A stretch of DNA of 64,000 bases from Beverwykella pulmonaria (Eukaryota; Ascomycota; Dothideomycetes; Pleosporales; Melanommataceae). The translations under genes and the position numbers were made by a program. The notes beneath the pieces were generated by a model. The model saw only the letters and a list, made by a program, of their open reading frames with translations. It was not told the origin of the DNA and did no database searches. This document shows, piece after piece, positions 10,969 to 21,767 of this stretch. Within the stretch, counting starts at the first letter, position 1. Each line of letters starts with the position of its first letter. The stretch covers positions 168,543 to 232,542 of the forward strand of contig BCHH01000013.1 in the NCBI GenBank assembly GCA_001599595.1. The letters are read 5' to 3'.

Positions 10969-12963
10969 ATGCCACCCACACGAACCCAGAGGACTGAAAG
11001 GGCCTCTGCTTACCGCGCTGAGCTCAGGAGCCTCAATGACGCGTTGCAGGTGCTCCGGCGCGTTGATGGCTGACTAGATATCAAGTCCTATGCCAACGCC
11101 CACAATCTTCCGTATAGAAGGCTTCTCCGCCTATACAATAGGGGTAAATCGCGCTCTGATCGCGATAGGACAAATAATAGACTCTCCCTAGATTAGGATC
11201 TTGCGTTATTACAGTTCCTTAATTACATTAACAGCATTAGATTTAGTATCCAATATAAGCTTATTTAAAGCACTGCAAACGCTATACTCGCCAACAGCTA
11301 CAACAGTAACAGCAATCCACCTAGGGTAGGCCGCCACTGGCTACAGCAGTGGATAAAGCAACACCTAGAGTATCAAAGGTGCGTACAGAAACCTCTTGAG
11401 GTTGTGTGGAAGCTAGCTTAACAGCCTGCTGTCATCTCAGAATGGTTTAGCAAGCTTAAACGCGTGCTTGCGAAACTAGGCATACACACAGATGATATAT
11501 TTAATATGGATGAGTGCGGCGTACGGATTGGAGTCGCAAAAAATCAATACGTATACACAAAAAACAGCTGTAAGGTTTTTATGCCTCATGCAAATAATCA
11601 GGAGCTAGTAACTCTAGTAGAGACTATCTCTGCGCAGGGATACGCAATTAAGCTAATAATAATTGTTAAAGCCTCTACAATTATAGAGAAGTAGTGCGGC
11701 GATCTACCAGACAATTACATGCTTAACATGTTAGATACAGGCTATAGTAATAATTAACTATGCTTTAATTACATCTAGCACTTCTACAAGAGGACTTCCA
11801 ATCAGACAAAGGGCGCGTAGAGGCTACTTCTTATAGATGGATACGCATCTTACATTACCTATAAGCTTGTTAAGTACGCGTATGACTATCAGATTCAACT
11901 GTTTGCCCTTCCTCCTTATACTACTCACTTCCTTCAACTGCTTGATGTAGGCTGCTTCTAGCCTCTTAAGTGGCACTATGGGCAAGCTCTTAATATAAAC
12001 GCACGAACAGGTGGATTAGATTACACTAAGGCAGACTTTCTAGCAGCGCTTAAGGATATCTGTACGAGAACTTTTACATCACGTACTATAAAAGGCAGCT
12101 TTAAGAGGTGTGGGATTGTTCTACTTAACGCAGAAGAGGTGTTGCCAAAACTCTACTAACAAGAGATTGCTTAAGAGACTATTTACCTGCTAAACCTAAG
12201 TCTCTGCCTCTAGGAAGAGGAGAACAGGATCTTTGCAGCCTACGCGTCTTTAGGGAGCTCTAGTAACTCTGCATTTAAGCCTCTCTTAGAGATTGCAAAG
12301 ACTGCACTTCAAGAGCGCAGGTGAGCTCTAAGAGAGGAGAAGCTTTAAGAGCTGTACGCCTATGCCCGTACGCCATCTCCTATACTAGGAGATGAAGCTT
12401 GGACAACGCCATTAACTGTTCGTACGTTACGCAAACAGCAACGGAAAATCCTATCACGTTTACCTCACTCTGCTTGAGCTTCTGCAGCACGTACTTTTAA
12501 GGGCGCTCTTGCTTAGGCGCAGGAGAGCGCTTAGCTTAAGAAGGCGTTGCTCAGCACTAAGGCCGCAGAGCAGGCTCGCGCTAGCCGCAGGAGGCTCTCA
12601 CAACAGCAAGTGAGCAAGGGAGGACCTATCTATCTCAAGGACGCAAGAAAGATGATTAAGAGGCGCCAAGATAGTGAGAAAGAGACCTTCTTAGAGGCAG
12701 AGGAGAAGCGCAGGGTGGCTGCTTACACAAAGATCTGCAACTACATGAAGTATAAAATAAGAGCAAAGATCCACAAAGCAGGCAAGGCGTACACTAAGAG
12801 AGCTGAACTAGCTCTCCCTTGGGTTATGAGAGATGTTTCTTACTATTAATGGGACTATTGGGTATATATTAGAGATACTACGCGCGAGGATTTCAGAAGC
12901 TTGATGCAGGAGCCAAGCGACAATGAGGGCACCGACGATGAGGTTGACAACTTATCAATCTAA
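10969..12963 (+). pseudogene. Fot1/pogo transposase, inactivated by about 18 in-frame stops
   Basis: From ATG 10969 to TAA 12961-12963 a single frame carries the whole transposase without any frameshift (about 660 codons), but with about 18 in-frame TAG, TAA and TGA codons. An HTH region is at the start (ALQVLRRVDG, SYANAHNLPYRRLLRLY). The catalytic core keeps its three acidic residues in context: FNMDECGVRIGV, LLIDGYASY and LQLLDVGCF. The C-terminal part is basic and coiled (KKALLSTKAAEQARASRRR). All stops could arise from C-to-T or G-to-A changes in Gln, Arg or Trp codons, as RIP would produce; that mechanism is inferred. The protein cannot be made. Confidence 0.92.
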
Positions 12964-13064
12964 TACTCAGATGGGGACTCAGAGTACACTCAGAGCCTCG
13001 ATCCTGACGACAGTAACGACTGGGGATACTCGTAACAGCAAGAAATATACACAATTCAAATCTG

Positions 13065-13164
13065 GGTACGTTGAGGCCGTCAGGTACGTTGAGGCCGGAG
13101 GGCCGCTCTACGAGCGGCCGTGCACTGCAAAGCCAGTCAGCACTAAAACCCGGCGGGGGCCGAG
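13065..13164 (-). repeat. Right terminal inverted repeat of the Fot1/pogo element
   Basis: This is a perfect inverted copy of 10805-10904, with the hairpin at 13101-13119. It ends GGGGCCGAG and is followed by the TA target duplication. Confidence 0.95.
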
Positions 13165-13227
13165 TACAGGGCAAGAATGTTGTGTCACGTCGAACAGAAG
13201 GTTAGAGACAATCGCTCCGGATAGGCT

Positions 13228-13293
13228 GAAGACGGTCACGTTCTGGAGACGGCCATGTTCTGAAGACGGCCGCGTTCTGAAGACGGCCACGCT
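13228..13293 (+). repeat. 17-bp minisatellite, about four copies
   Basis: Degenerate tandem copies of AAGACGGCCGCGTTCTG lie 60 bp outside the right end of the transposon. No gene overlaps them. Confidence 0.75.
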
Positions 13294-14349
13294 TACTCCG
13301 CTAACATGACCATGTTTCCATAAGTGCTCAGGGCAAATTAATCTTAGGTACATGGGGTTCCTGGTTTCCTTTACCGTTACCAATGTATTCACTTTGTCGG
13401 CCGGTGAGTCACATGATGTTTGCTCATATGACTCACTTCCATGTTTGTTGTGACTACCTTGGCAGGTTCCTGCCTTGCTTGGTAAGATTCTAGATATTTC
13501 TCCGGTAGCTCCTCTGTAGAAGCAATACGACAATTGTCACTCTCTCTATCTGCTTCGTCACATCACGACACACTTAAACTGTCAGTATGAGACAAGCAAT
13601 CAAACAGGAGTAAGTACAGTAAAAAGATTTCAACATCATTGCTTGTTAGGCTAAATACGACGTTATACCCTTTTGTAATCGTCTGTAGCTCTCTATATCG
13701 ACTTTTGTCTATGATGGGCATAAATCTAACACACTTCTATTTCAATCAAAAACATGCTTCACCTTCTTTTATGAGCTTGCGAGTAACACTCGTGCTCACC
13801 GCTATAATCGCGTCTTGTTTGGTAAAGAACTTGGCGCCCTGTCTTAATTTTGATGCCATTGTTGTTGATGGTAGGCGAAATGGAGTGGGAATGTTGGGTG
13901 CCATTGAGGACGGATCTCTACGCGAATCGTGAGCTGGCTAGGCATCAATTGCAACTTGAACGGCAGGAGTGCTACCAAGCGTTGCACAAACGCGGCAAGG
14001 TTACCGGTAAATGGAATTCTGGAAATGGTTGTTCTCGATGACTGACAACCAATCTTGCCTCTACTAAACCCGCTTTTCCACTGAAGGTCTCTGGATTAAC
14101 AGTGAGATAAAATCCTCGCACGGCGTTCCTGTACCCAATCGTTACCCTCTTTTTTCTCGCCAATCAATGATTCTGGTTTGGCTGGAGAGAATAGGGTCGG
14201 ACAACTAGTTTACTTCTGACCCTTGCTTGGTTTGCCAAGATCTGGAAGCGAGCAATGTGACTCATCTGCCGCTACCAACAGTTCGAAGCACGGTCCACTC
14301 ACTCCGAATCGATGCAACTGCAACCCCAAACCTCTCCATACCGCAAGCT
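13294..14349. other. Intergenic stretch between the transposon island and the next gene
   Basis: No supported gene. Short open frames lack motifs. The last 200 bp should include the promoter of the gene starting at 14350. Confidence 0.4.
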
Positions 14350-16260
14350 ATGATGAGCTCCGCACGATATAGGCACCGCTCCCCGCCCACTTCCAATCCA
14401 CTTCCCCATGTCGCAGAATTCGAGGTCCCTACGATCGAAAATCGCCATATGCCCGAGCCACCACTCTCTAGTTCACGCAAACGTCGACGCTTGGAGACAC
14501 CTCAACTGAACGAAACATCGCGACCCGTATCGAAAAAGCAGAGGCTCAGCCCTCCCAGCGGATCTCAACCACCACCAGCTTTCTGGGACAACTTATCGAA
14601 CATCTGGTTGACCAAGCAAGCGTTGAGAGAGCTAAACCGAAGAAACGCTCAAGCTGCTCCAAGCCCGCCTTGTTCACCGCATCTACGAGCCTGCTGGCCG
14701 GTGACTCGAATCTTCCTGGCTAAATCAAAGAGAAATCGCCGAAAATCTCAATACACCGCTGACTATCTTCGCTACGAGACGAGGATATTAAAGGACATAA
14801 AGTTATTTGCCAGACACGGTGGCCCAGATCTGTCCGATCTAAGGAACGTATGTATTATAAGATACTTGCCGGCTTGCACCAAAGCTAACGACGCTCTCCA
14901 GTTCCGTGAACCTATCCGTCCTTCCGATCACGCGATGAGCTCGCGCCAGTCGAGTTCTCGGAGCCAACAGCAGGGCTCAGTAAATCCCCTGAGCACCGAT
15001 CCCACCACGAATACGACAAAAACAAAGAGCACTGGGGTTTACAACCGTAACTTGCAACAACACCTTGTTGACAATGCTGTTTATCCTCACGCATACGAAT
15101 ACCCTGATGGCAGTGTACCTGCTAAGCCTAACAACTATGAAGATTTCAGACAAATATTCGCACAACGTCGACCGTCTCTCTCGCCATCTCAGTTTTCTGA
15201 TGGAGAGTTCAGAAAACTTGAACGAGCGGACGCACATGCTGCCAAAGAAAAACAGGTGTCAGAATTGGTGATTCCCATCATCGAAGGCAAGATCCAGGAC
15301 GCTAGATGCCGCTCAGGAGGAATCCCGTTCACTAACCTCAACCCTCTGACGGACGGCACGCTCAAGCCCGGCAACCCAGATATCTACTACGGCGCCCGCC
15401 CAGAACAGCTCAGTCGAAAAGTCCGCGACGAGCTTAGTGGCAAAATCATTCCTTCAACGCAGCACGATCTTCCTATGGCGCCAAACTTCCTCCTGGCAGC
15501 TAAGGGGCCAGATGGATCGTTAGCGGTGGCCGGACGACAGGCGTGTTATGATGGTGCATTGGGAGCGAGGGCTATGCACAGTTTACGGTCATACGGACAA
15601 GACGAGCCAGTTTACGACAACAATGCCTATACCATGACATCGATCTACCACGGCGGCACCCTCAAGATGTATACCAGCCACGTTGCTCCACCGCGCAGTC
15701 CTGGCGGCCAGCCGCAGTACCACATGACTCAGTTGGACTCCTTTGCTATAACCGGCAACCGAAACGTCTGTGCAGCCGGACTACAAGCATACAGGAACGG
15801 ACGAGATTGGGCTGAGAAGCAGAGAAACGAGGCAATCAGGCTGGCGAATGAGAGAGCAAATCCTATAGAAGCTGCAGCACCATCTGACGATGCTGGCGCC
15901 AACCCGGCTTTAAGCTTCGTGACTGCCGTGTCAGAGACGGAAACATTCACCATGAGCCAAGAGCCTCAAACGTCGCTGAGCAGTGTTTCAAATACACGGG
16001 AGGACTTTGAGGAATCTGATAGTTCAATAGATGAACTTGTGGGTTACAGACTCCCGGCCAAACGTTCCAGCAGGCGTTCGAAGCGTTCAGAGACTCAGCA
16101 AAAGCGACGCAATACAGACGATTCTAGCGGCACGGGACACAGCCAAGGGTGCACTGTAACTACCTTACCAACTGGTACGACTACCCCGCCACAATGGGTG
16201 TGGGATGAAGACGCTCAAAAATACCGATACTGGAATGGCAGCAAATGGATCTGGCAGTAG
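14350..16260 (+). CDS. Fungus-specific protein of unknown function with a restriction-endonuclease-like motif
   Basis: This resembles a family of lineage-expanded hypothetical proteins in filamentous ascomycetes; I do not know its function. The first in-frame ATG is 14350 (the frame is open further upstream but without ATG). A 54-nt intron, 14848-14901 (GTATGT, GCTAAC, CAG), would otherwise be read through in frame; splicing it gives DLRNFREP and about 618 aa. The N-terminus is disordered and carries basic clusters (SRKRRR, KKQR) that could be nuclear signals. The conserved core around 15370-15800 contains GNPDIYYGARPEQL, PNFLLAAKGPDGS, RQACYDGALGARAMHSL and a QYHMTQLDSFAITG block. An Asp followed by A-x-K resembles a PD-(D/E)XK fold with the acidic residue of E-x-K lost, which is inference. 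The tail ends with an aromatic motif, WVWDEDAQKYRYW. Confidence 0.75.
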   Translation: MMSSARYRHRSPPTSNPLPHVAEFEVPTIENRHMPEPPLSSSRKRRRLETPQLNETSRPVSKKQRLSPPSGSQPPPAFWDNLSNIWLTKQALRELNRRNAQAAPSPPCSPHLRACWPVTRIFLAKSKRNRRKSQYTADYLRYETRILKDIKLFARHGGPDLSDLRNVCIIRYLPACTKANDALQFREPIRPSDHAMSSRQSSSRSQQQGSVNPLSTDPTTNTTKTKSTGVYNRNLQQHLVDNAVYPHAYEYPDGSVPAKPNNYEDFRQIFAQRRPSLSPSQFSDGEFRKLERADAHAAKEKQVSELVIPIIEGKIQDARCRSGGIPFTNLNPLTDGTLKPGNPDIYYGARPEQLSRKVRDELSGKIIPSTQHDLPMAPNFLLAAKGPDGSLAVAGRQACYDGALGARAMHSLRSYGQDEPVYDNNAYTMTSIYHGGTLKMYTSHVAPPRSPGGQPQYHMTQLDSFAITGNRNVCAAGLQAYRNGRDWAEKQRNEAIRLANERANPIEAAAPSDDAGANPALSFVTAVSETETFTMSQEPQTSLSSVSNTREDFEESDSSIDELVGYRLPAKRSSRRSKRSETQQKRRNTDDSSGTGHSQGCTVTTLPTGTTTPPQWVWDEDAQKYRYWNGSKWIWQ

Positions 16261-16718
16261 ATGACTTCAGGTATCTATTAAATTCCTAGAGAATAATGAG
16301 GGGTTGGGTGAAGTCAGTTCTTGGAGTGTTGCAAAGGAAGGTTGGTGCTGCCGTCAGGTTCTAGGCCCTTTTTGTCACTCAGATCCTCGTACAAAAGCGA
16401 CTCTTGTCTCTATTATTGTGGTCCGACCACTTAACAAACTCAATCTTTCATATCATTGAACTAGCTTCCTGGTGCGTCTGACAAGTCTCTAACGTCCCTC
16501 ACCGCGTAGCGAGACACCGTACGCCGAGACAAACGAGGGTACTTCGACTTAGAGCAACCGGAAAGCTCATGCGCACAACGAATGTAGGAGATACAATTCG
16601 TGATAACATGCCGGTAATATCGATAAATAGTATAGGCAAATATATAACTCCATCTAGATGCCAACTTCTTGCTTGAGTGTTCTGAATTTGGACGAGAGAT
16701 GCCACTTTTTCTGGCCGC
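16261..16718. other. Intergenic, convergent 3' ends
   Basis: This holds the 3' regions of the unknown gene (plus) and the GH72 gene (minus). I see no gene or repeat in it. Confidence 0.5.
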
Positions 16719-18121
16719 TTAAAGCACAAGTACCGCACCAAATAGAACACTCATAACAATTATGCCCGTGAAACATAGAGGGACAGTAACACCAACAGCA
16801 GCTCCGCTTAGGCCGTTACTCCCTGTTGCCGGTTGTCCAGATGGCACACGAGAAGGCTCTCCAGACCCCGGGGTTGCAGTCGATTTGCTGGGTTCACCGG
16901 AAAAATGGGAGCCATCACCTTCGAGACCGATGCCCTGACCGGCGCCGTTCATCATGAATGCCTTGGCTTTTTCGGGGATGGTGGGAAGAAGGGTGCTGGT
17001 GACCTCCCACTCGTCGTCCTTAGGCGGGCATTCCGACGCGGTGCCGTCCAACTTGAAGCCACCGTCACCAGCAGGATTGCTGGTCGCGGCGTAGGCACTC
17101 TTGAGGCGGCTAAAGTCGGCGTTAGGCTCGATTTTTCCGTCCGAATTGACCTCGACGAGGCCGTAACCGTTTGGCTCGACGGTGTATTCGTAGGCAAGAC
17201 CTCCCGAGTAAACAGCGGACATGTTGGTCGAGTACAGAGATGCGATCTCGCCCCACTCGCGGGTGTTAGTGATGCAACCGAACTCAGACAGGAAGATCGG
17301 GACGCTGTAGTCTTTGTATAGTTTGACCTTTTGGTCCCATCCTGATTGCTGGAAGGAAGAAGGGTCGCACCAGGAGTAGTCATTGAAGGCAAAGAAGTCT
17401 GCTCGCTCATCTTCAGTGCCGCAGTTGAAGAAGAGAGCTTGTTGTTGGATGTTCTCGGCGACATCAGCCGCAGAGTATCCAACGGGGATCTTGCGCGAAT
17501 GTCGATTGGAGATATATTGCTTCATGTCGCGGGTGACGGCTTTTATGTACGTTGCCGCGTTTGTGTTATTTTTTGCGTTGATAACCTCGTTCCCAGAGAA
17601 GAAGAGGAGAAGGTTGCTGTAATCGGCGAATGCATCAATCGTCGCGAAGACATTCTGGAGGTAAACATCGTTGTATGATCGGTGGAGCGTTGCACTGGTT
17701 TCTCTATTCAGAGAATAATCTGGGGTGTTGGCGTCCAGGGCAAGATAGATGCCCGCGTCGTCGAGGAGTTTCATTCCTTCATCATGATTCTTTGAGTTAT
17801 CGATTGTGTACACTCGAATCGTGTTTATTCCGAGTTCCTTGAAGTTTGCGATATCCCGCTTCAGGCTAGTGATGTCGAGAAGAGGGTCGGTCGCGTCCGC
17901 GGCACCCCCTAGCAAAGATAAACATGTCTTCTTCTTCGTCGACGTAACTACGTACCTGGTTGATACGCAACGCCTCGAACGTAGAAACGTGTATCCCCTG
18001 TGAAGAAAGCGTTGCCTCTCACTTCTACCACTGGGAGTGATCCAGACTGCCGTGGAATGATTGTAGCGATTGCGGAGCCTATGGAGGCTACTAGAAGGGA
18101 GAGGGTGGCGAATGACCTCAT
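16719..18121 (-). CDS. GPI-anchored 1,3-beta-glucanosyltransferase (GH72, Gas/Gel family)
   Basis: The enzyme cuts and rejoins beta-1,3-glucan chains in the cell wall and is anchored to the plasma membrane by GPI. Exons are 18121-17956 and 17908-16719 (47-nt phase-1 intron), giving 451 aa. A signal peptide covers about residues 1-20 (FATLSLLVASIGSAIA). The GH72 signature VRGVAYQPGG spans the splice site. The acid/base Glu is E163 in SGNEVINAKNNT and the nucleophile is E264 in FLSEFGC. The catalytic domain is followed by a Ser/Pro/Gly-rich stretch and a hydrophobic tail (IIVMSVLFGAVLVL) that fits GPI attachment. There is no CBM43. The family Cys normally found after DPLxxxxx in the first helix reads Leu here (DITSLKRDI), so one disulfide may differ. 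Confidence 0.94.
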
Positions 18122-19884
18122 AGCGGCAAAGGTAAGTAGGGTCGAGAAGTTAATAGAATACTAGAAAATGAAAGCAAGTATTAGTGAGAGACTGGCAAGT
18201 ATGGGAACGAAGGTTCAAACAGAAATATCGAGAAAAAAGTAGGACTGTGGGCGTGCCGAAAGGTATTTGAGGGAGGCAATTTTGATTCCATGATTCCTCC
18301 ATAACCACATGTGGAACTCGCAAGAAATGCCAATCCTCTTCGTCTATCCGCTGTTGTGCATCTGCCAAGCTGATGAGCGTTGGCGGATTCTCAGCAAGCG
18401 GAGCGGATATGAGAGCCAAGATGCCTAGTACAGGTTGAGAAATCGTGAGAGGCGGACGGAGCCATATGCCTAGGCTTGGTAAGGGGTACACTCCCAGTTA
18501 TTGGGAAGACTCATGACCGATAATGGGAGCCTTGATTGCGCGTTCTTCTGCTCGCCGTCGACACAGCCTCGTTTAGTAGACCATTTCGTTGGCGCCCTGG
18601 TTTCCTTCGCCAACAAACACCTGAGAGATAAAGGTATGGTTTTCTGATATGAGGGATACAAGGGAGCCTCAGAGGAATATGAAGCTGATTTTAGACCTCA
18701 GATACTTGGTACCTCGAGGGTCTGAACAGGAGCCTGCATCGATGACATCACCTTCGACTCTCGGGTAATATAAATACCGGATGGAGAGCTGGTGCGAGTG
18801 AGGTCTTGGGGTTCCGAATATTTCGGGATGCTTAGCGATCTGCCTGCGGTTGTCTTGTGAATCATGCCCAAGGAAGTTGCAGGCTTGGTGAGCGCAAGCC
18901 ATTAGCATCCATGTCCATAATCAAGTCAATCCACAACCGCCACATCGCCACGCGGTCCAATTCCGAGATGATGGTAGGCCAAGAGTATTGTACGTTGAGG
19001 GAAGCGATGAATGCTAATCCATGATGTGCACAATCACTCTCATCACCCAATGTTTCAAGGCTTTTAGCATTCATCTGTTCGCTTACATAACCTTGTCGAG
19101 GTAGGCACACCATCTTGAGGTGGCAATGTATCCCTCTGTTCCAACCTCGGGATTAACCACATCCATCTCATGCTTGCATCTTGTTCTGGTGCGTCAGAGT
19201 GGGTTGGAGGCATAGGAGGCCAAATTGTATTTTTCACATTTGAATATCCTTGGTTTATCGGACCTGAATGGTCCAATTTCATCTTAGAGCGAAAAAACTC
19301 ACGATCCACAGCTCTTTCAGAATTGAAATGTTAATAAAAGCCAACTTCTCAGACGTCTCCTGAGCGCTCGCCGCTCATGTTATTTCTAATGTTGCTACGA
19401 AGCAGCGGGTTTTGACCAGGAAAGTTACGCCGACAAAGTCACCATTAGCAAACGGAGCAGGACTTTACAAAGCTAGCCTGATCATTGGCTTCTCGCCACA
19501 ATTTCTCACTGTGTACATGGAAATCTCAATGAAATACTGGCTCCTTCACGCAGGGCAGAAAAATGATGAATTGGGTAGGAACGTCGTGCTTGCTCCCTGT
19601 GCCCTGGCGTACTTCCCGCCTCAAGTCAGCACTCAAGGATCATGTCGAGATCTGGAGCATAATCATTGTGTTCAGGGGTTCAGCATACTTTGACCAGAGG
19701 TACTTTTTTAGGAGGAGGGAATAACAAACCGTGGCCCCGCAGTAGGTACATGTAGATCTTGGCGTGATGACTCGCAACACTAACCGACCTTACGCTCAAC
19801 CGCGGCAATGTCAGCACTCCTCAATCCTATAACCCAACTCTTCTCCACCTCAGCCATGTCTACCAACAACACTCAATCAAGAGC
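18122..19884. other. Divergent promoter region between GH72 and acyl-CoA dehydrogenase genes
   Basis: This 1.7-kb stretch lies between two divergent starts. Open frames on the minus strand (for example 18491-18150) show no family motif. Two upstream ATGs at 19808 and 19856 lie before the acyl-CoA dehydrogenase start but out of its frame. No repeat is apparent. Confidence 0.45.
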
Positions 19885-21321
19885 ATGGCGACCTTCAAGA
19901 AAGAATCCCCCACCCCCTCCGTGATGGAGCCCCAAAAGAAGGAGACGTTCGGCAACCTCGGTCCCTGGAGCGAGCCTAGCTGGTACAGTTCGCTCGCGTC
20001 ACCGTATTACAACGAATCGCATAAACGACTGCGCGATGATATCCGCCGCTACGTCGATGAGAAGATCAAGCCGTACATGCTAGAGTGGGAGGAGAAGGGT
20101 GAAGCACCTGTAGAGGCGCGGATGGCATGGGCTCGCACAGGATATGCATTCGCGGACGTACCTGCGCCGTACAGGCCAAAGGATGTGCCTGGACCTGCGG
20201 GGATACCTGTAGCAGAGTTGGACATATTTCATCTCATCATCTCGACGGATGAAAACAGCAGGATCGAGGGCGGTGTTGGAACTGCGCTGGGTGGTGGCAG
20301 CGTGATCGGGGTACCGCCCATTGTCCACCACGGGACGGAAGAACAGAAGCGCAAGTGGCTACCCGGACTGTTCACTTGGGAGACGAGCTTTTGCCTGGGA
20401 ATCACAGAGCCAAGTGGCGGCGTGAGTCTTTTGACATACAGCAATGGAAGCGTAGCTAATGGAATTGCAGTCTGACGTTGCAAACATCCTCACCACAGCC
20501 GAGAAGACCAAAGACGGAAAGCACTATGTCGTCAATGGCTACAAGAAATGGATTACAGGAATGCCATGGGCTACACACATGACGACAGCCGTGCGCACGG
20601 GTGGCCCAGGAGCAAAAGGAATCTCCGTCCTTGTCATCCCCACCGACTCGAAAGGCTTCACGCACCGCCGGATACCTAACAGCGGACAGAAAGCTGGCGG
20701 CGCCAGCTTCGTAGAGATGGACGACGTCCTGGTACCTGTCGAGAACCTGATTGGAAAGGAAAACGATGGCTTCAAAATTATCATGACCAACTTCAATAAA
20801 GAGCGATTCATCATGTCTGTTGGCTGCAATCGCAAAGCCCGGACTTGTCTGTCCGAATCGTTTGCATACGCCAACAAACGATACACGTTTGGCAAGCCCC
20901 TGATCGCGAACCAGATCATTAGCCATAAGCTAGCGACTATCGGACGTTATGTTGAGAGTCATTGGGCATGGCTGGAGCAGATCGCGTACCACATCTCGAA
21001 GTCGCCTTTGGGCTGGCAAGACCCAGACATTGCAGGCCAAATTGCTCTGTTGAAGGTTCACGGTGGCCGGATTCTGGAGATGGCAAATCGCGAAGCGCAA
21101 CAGATTTTTGGCGGTGCAGGGTACCAGAAAGGTGGTCCCGGGGCTATCATTGAACAGATGAGTCGGGACCTAAGGATGATGGCGAGTCAATCTCGCTTCC
21201 AACGCGTTTCCATTTGCTAACACGAGTACAGGTCGTTGGTGGAGGCAGTGAAGAGATCATAGCTGATCTGGCTGTGAGACAGGAGACCGCGCTCGCAAAG
21301 AAGAGAGGTTGGAAGTTGTGA
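19885..21321 (+). CDS. Acyl-CoA dehydrogenase family flavoprotein
   Basis: This is predicted to oxidise an acyl-CoA (alpha-beta dehydrogenation) with FAD. Exons are 19885-20421, 20471-21181 and 21232-21321; the product is 445 aa. The second intron (21182-21231) starts with GC (GCGAGT) and ends with TACAG after a TTGCTAAC branch site. The only GT in reach breaks the frame, while GC-AG splicing yields DLRMMVVGGGSEEII, as in relatives. FAD and substrate landmarks are LGITEPSGGSDVANI, KWITGMPWATHM, RFIMSVGCNRKARTCL and the C-terminal IFGGAGYQKGG. The position where many relatives carry the catalytic Glu (YEG-T-S) reads VGGGS, so the base may lie elsewhere or the reaction may differ. No PTS1 signal ends the protein (GWKL). 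Confidence 0.9.
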
Positions 21322-21767
21322 TTCGCAATAAATCGATCGTAACAGATCGCGGGCTTCCTATTCGGGGATGCTATCCCAGCCTATAGCTTAATTGCAGATG
21401 CTTGGCATGCAGAGAAATGACATCAGGAATCTCCAAATCCAAAGCCTCCATGGAGAGTACCGGTAATGTGCAGATCTCAGTTCATGCTAGAATCATGACA
21501 GCCTTAAACTTTATACCTTTTTATAGAGCCGGAAATGGGCACTGTTTCACCAATTAGTCTATTTGCCGAAAATACGAGGGCCAGCTGCAGGTTCACGTGC
21601 TAACGGTACCACACCGGGTAAGAGCTGAAAGTTGACGAAATCAATAATTTCAAGCCGGATGCGTTTCCCAAAACACAACTTTCTATTTCTTCGCAACCTC
21701 GCTCTTTCCGTTGCTCTTTCTGTCACTCTTTCCTCTCACCGAAGTTGGAGCTTGTCATTCGTTCAAG
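21322..21767. other. Promoter region of the GH2 gene
   Basis: This is AT-balanced intergenic DNA with a CTTTTTATAG TATA-like block near 21518 and a long pyrimidine-rich tract (CT-rich, about 21680-21740) just before the start codon, typical of fungal promoters. No gene. Confidence 0.5.

Larger units (their letters stand above)
10805..13164 (+). mobile_element. Fot1/pogo-type DNA transposon, complete ends, inactivated
   Basis: The 2,360-bp element has 100-bp terminal inverted repeats that are identical base for base (10805-10904 and 13065-13164), flanked by TA on both sides (10803-10804 and 13165-13166), the target-site duplication of Tc1/mariner/pogo elements. The ends begin CTCGGCCCCCGCC. 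Each repeat contains an 8-bp perfect hairpin (GGCCGCTC, 3-nt loop, GAGCGGCC) and two tandem copies of GGCCTCAACGTACC. Between the ends lies a transposase frame of the DDE/DDD (DDE_1) class, broken by many stop codons. Confidence 0.93.

Noticed and set aside
13177..13572. Possible solo LTR starting TGTTGTGTCACG and ending CACGACACA
   Set aside because: The ends are only roughly complementary and the flanking 5-bp words do not match, so there is no target duplication to support it.
14227..14349. Upstream extension of the unknown 14.3-kb gene
   Set aside because: The frame is open but starts at TTG; the first ATG in frame is 14350.
18150..18491. 113-codon minus-strand frame upstream of the GH72 gene
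   Set aside because: No family motif, and its position fits a 5' leader. It is not supported as a gene.
21711..21767. Upstream extension of the GH2 gene
   Set aside because: It begins with TTG, not ATG; ATG 21768 directly precedes a good signal peptide.
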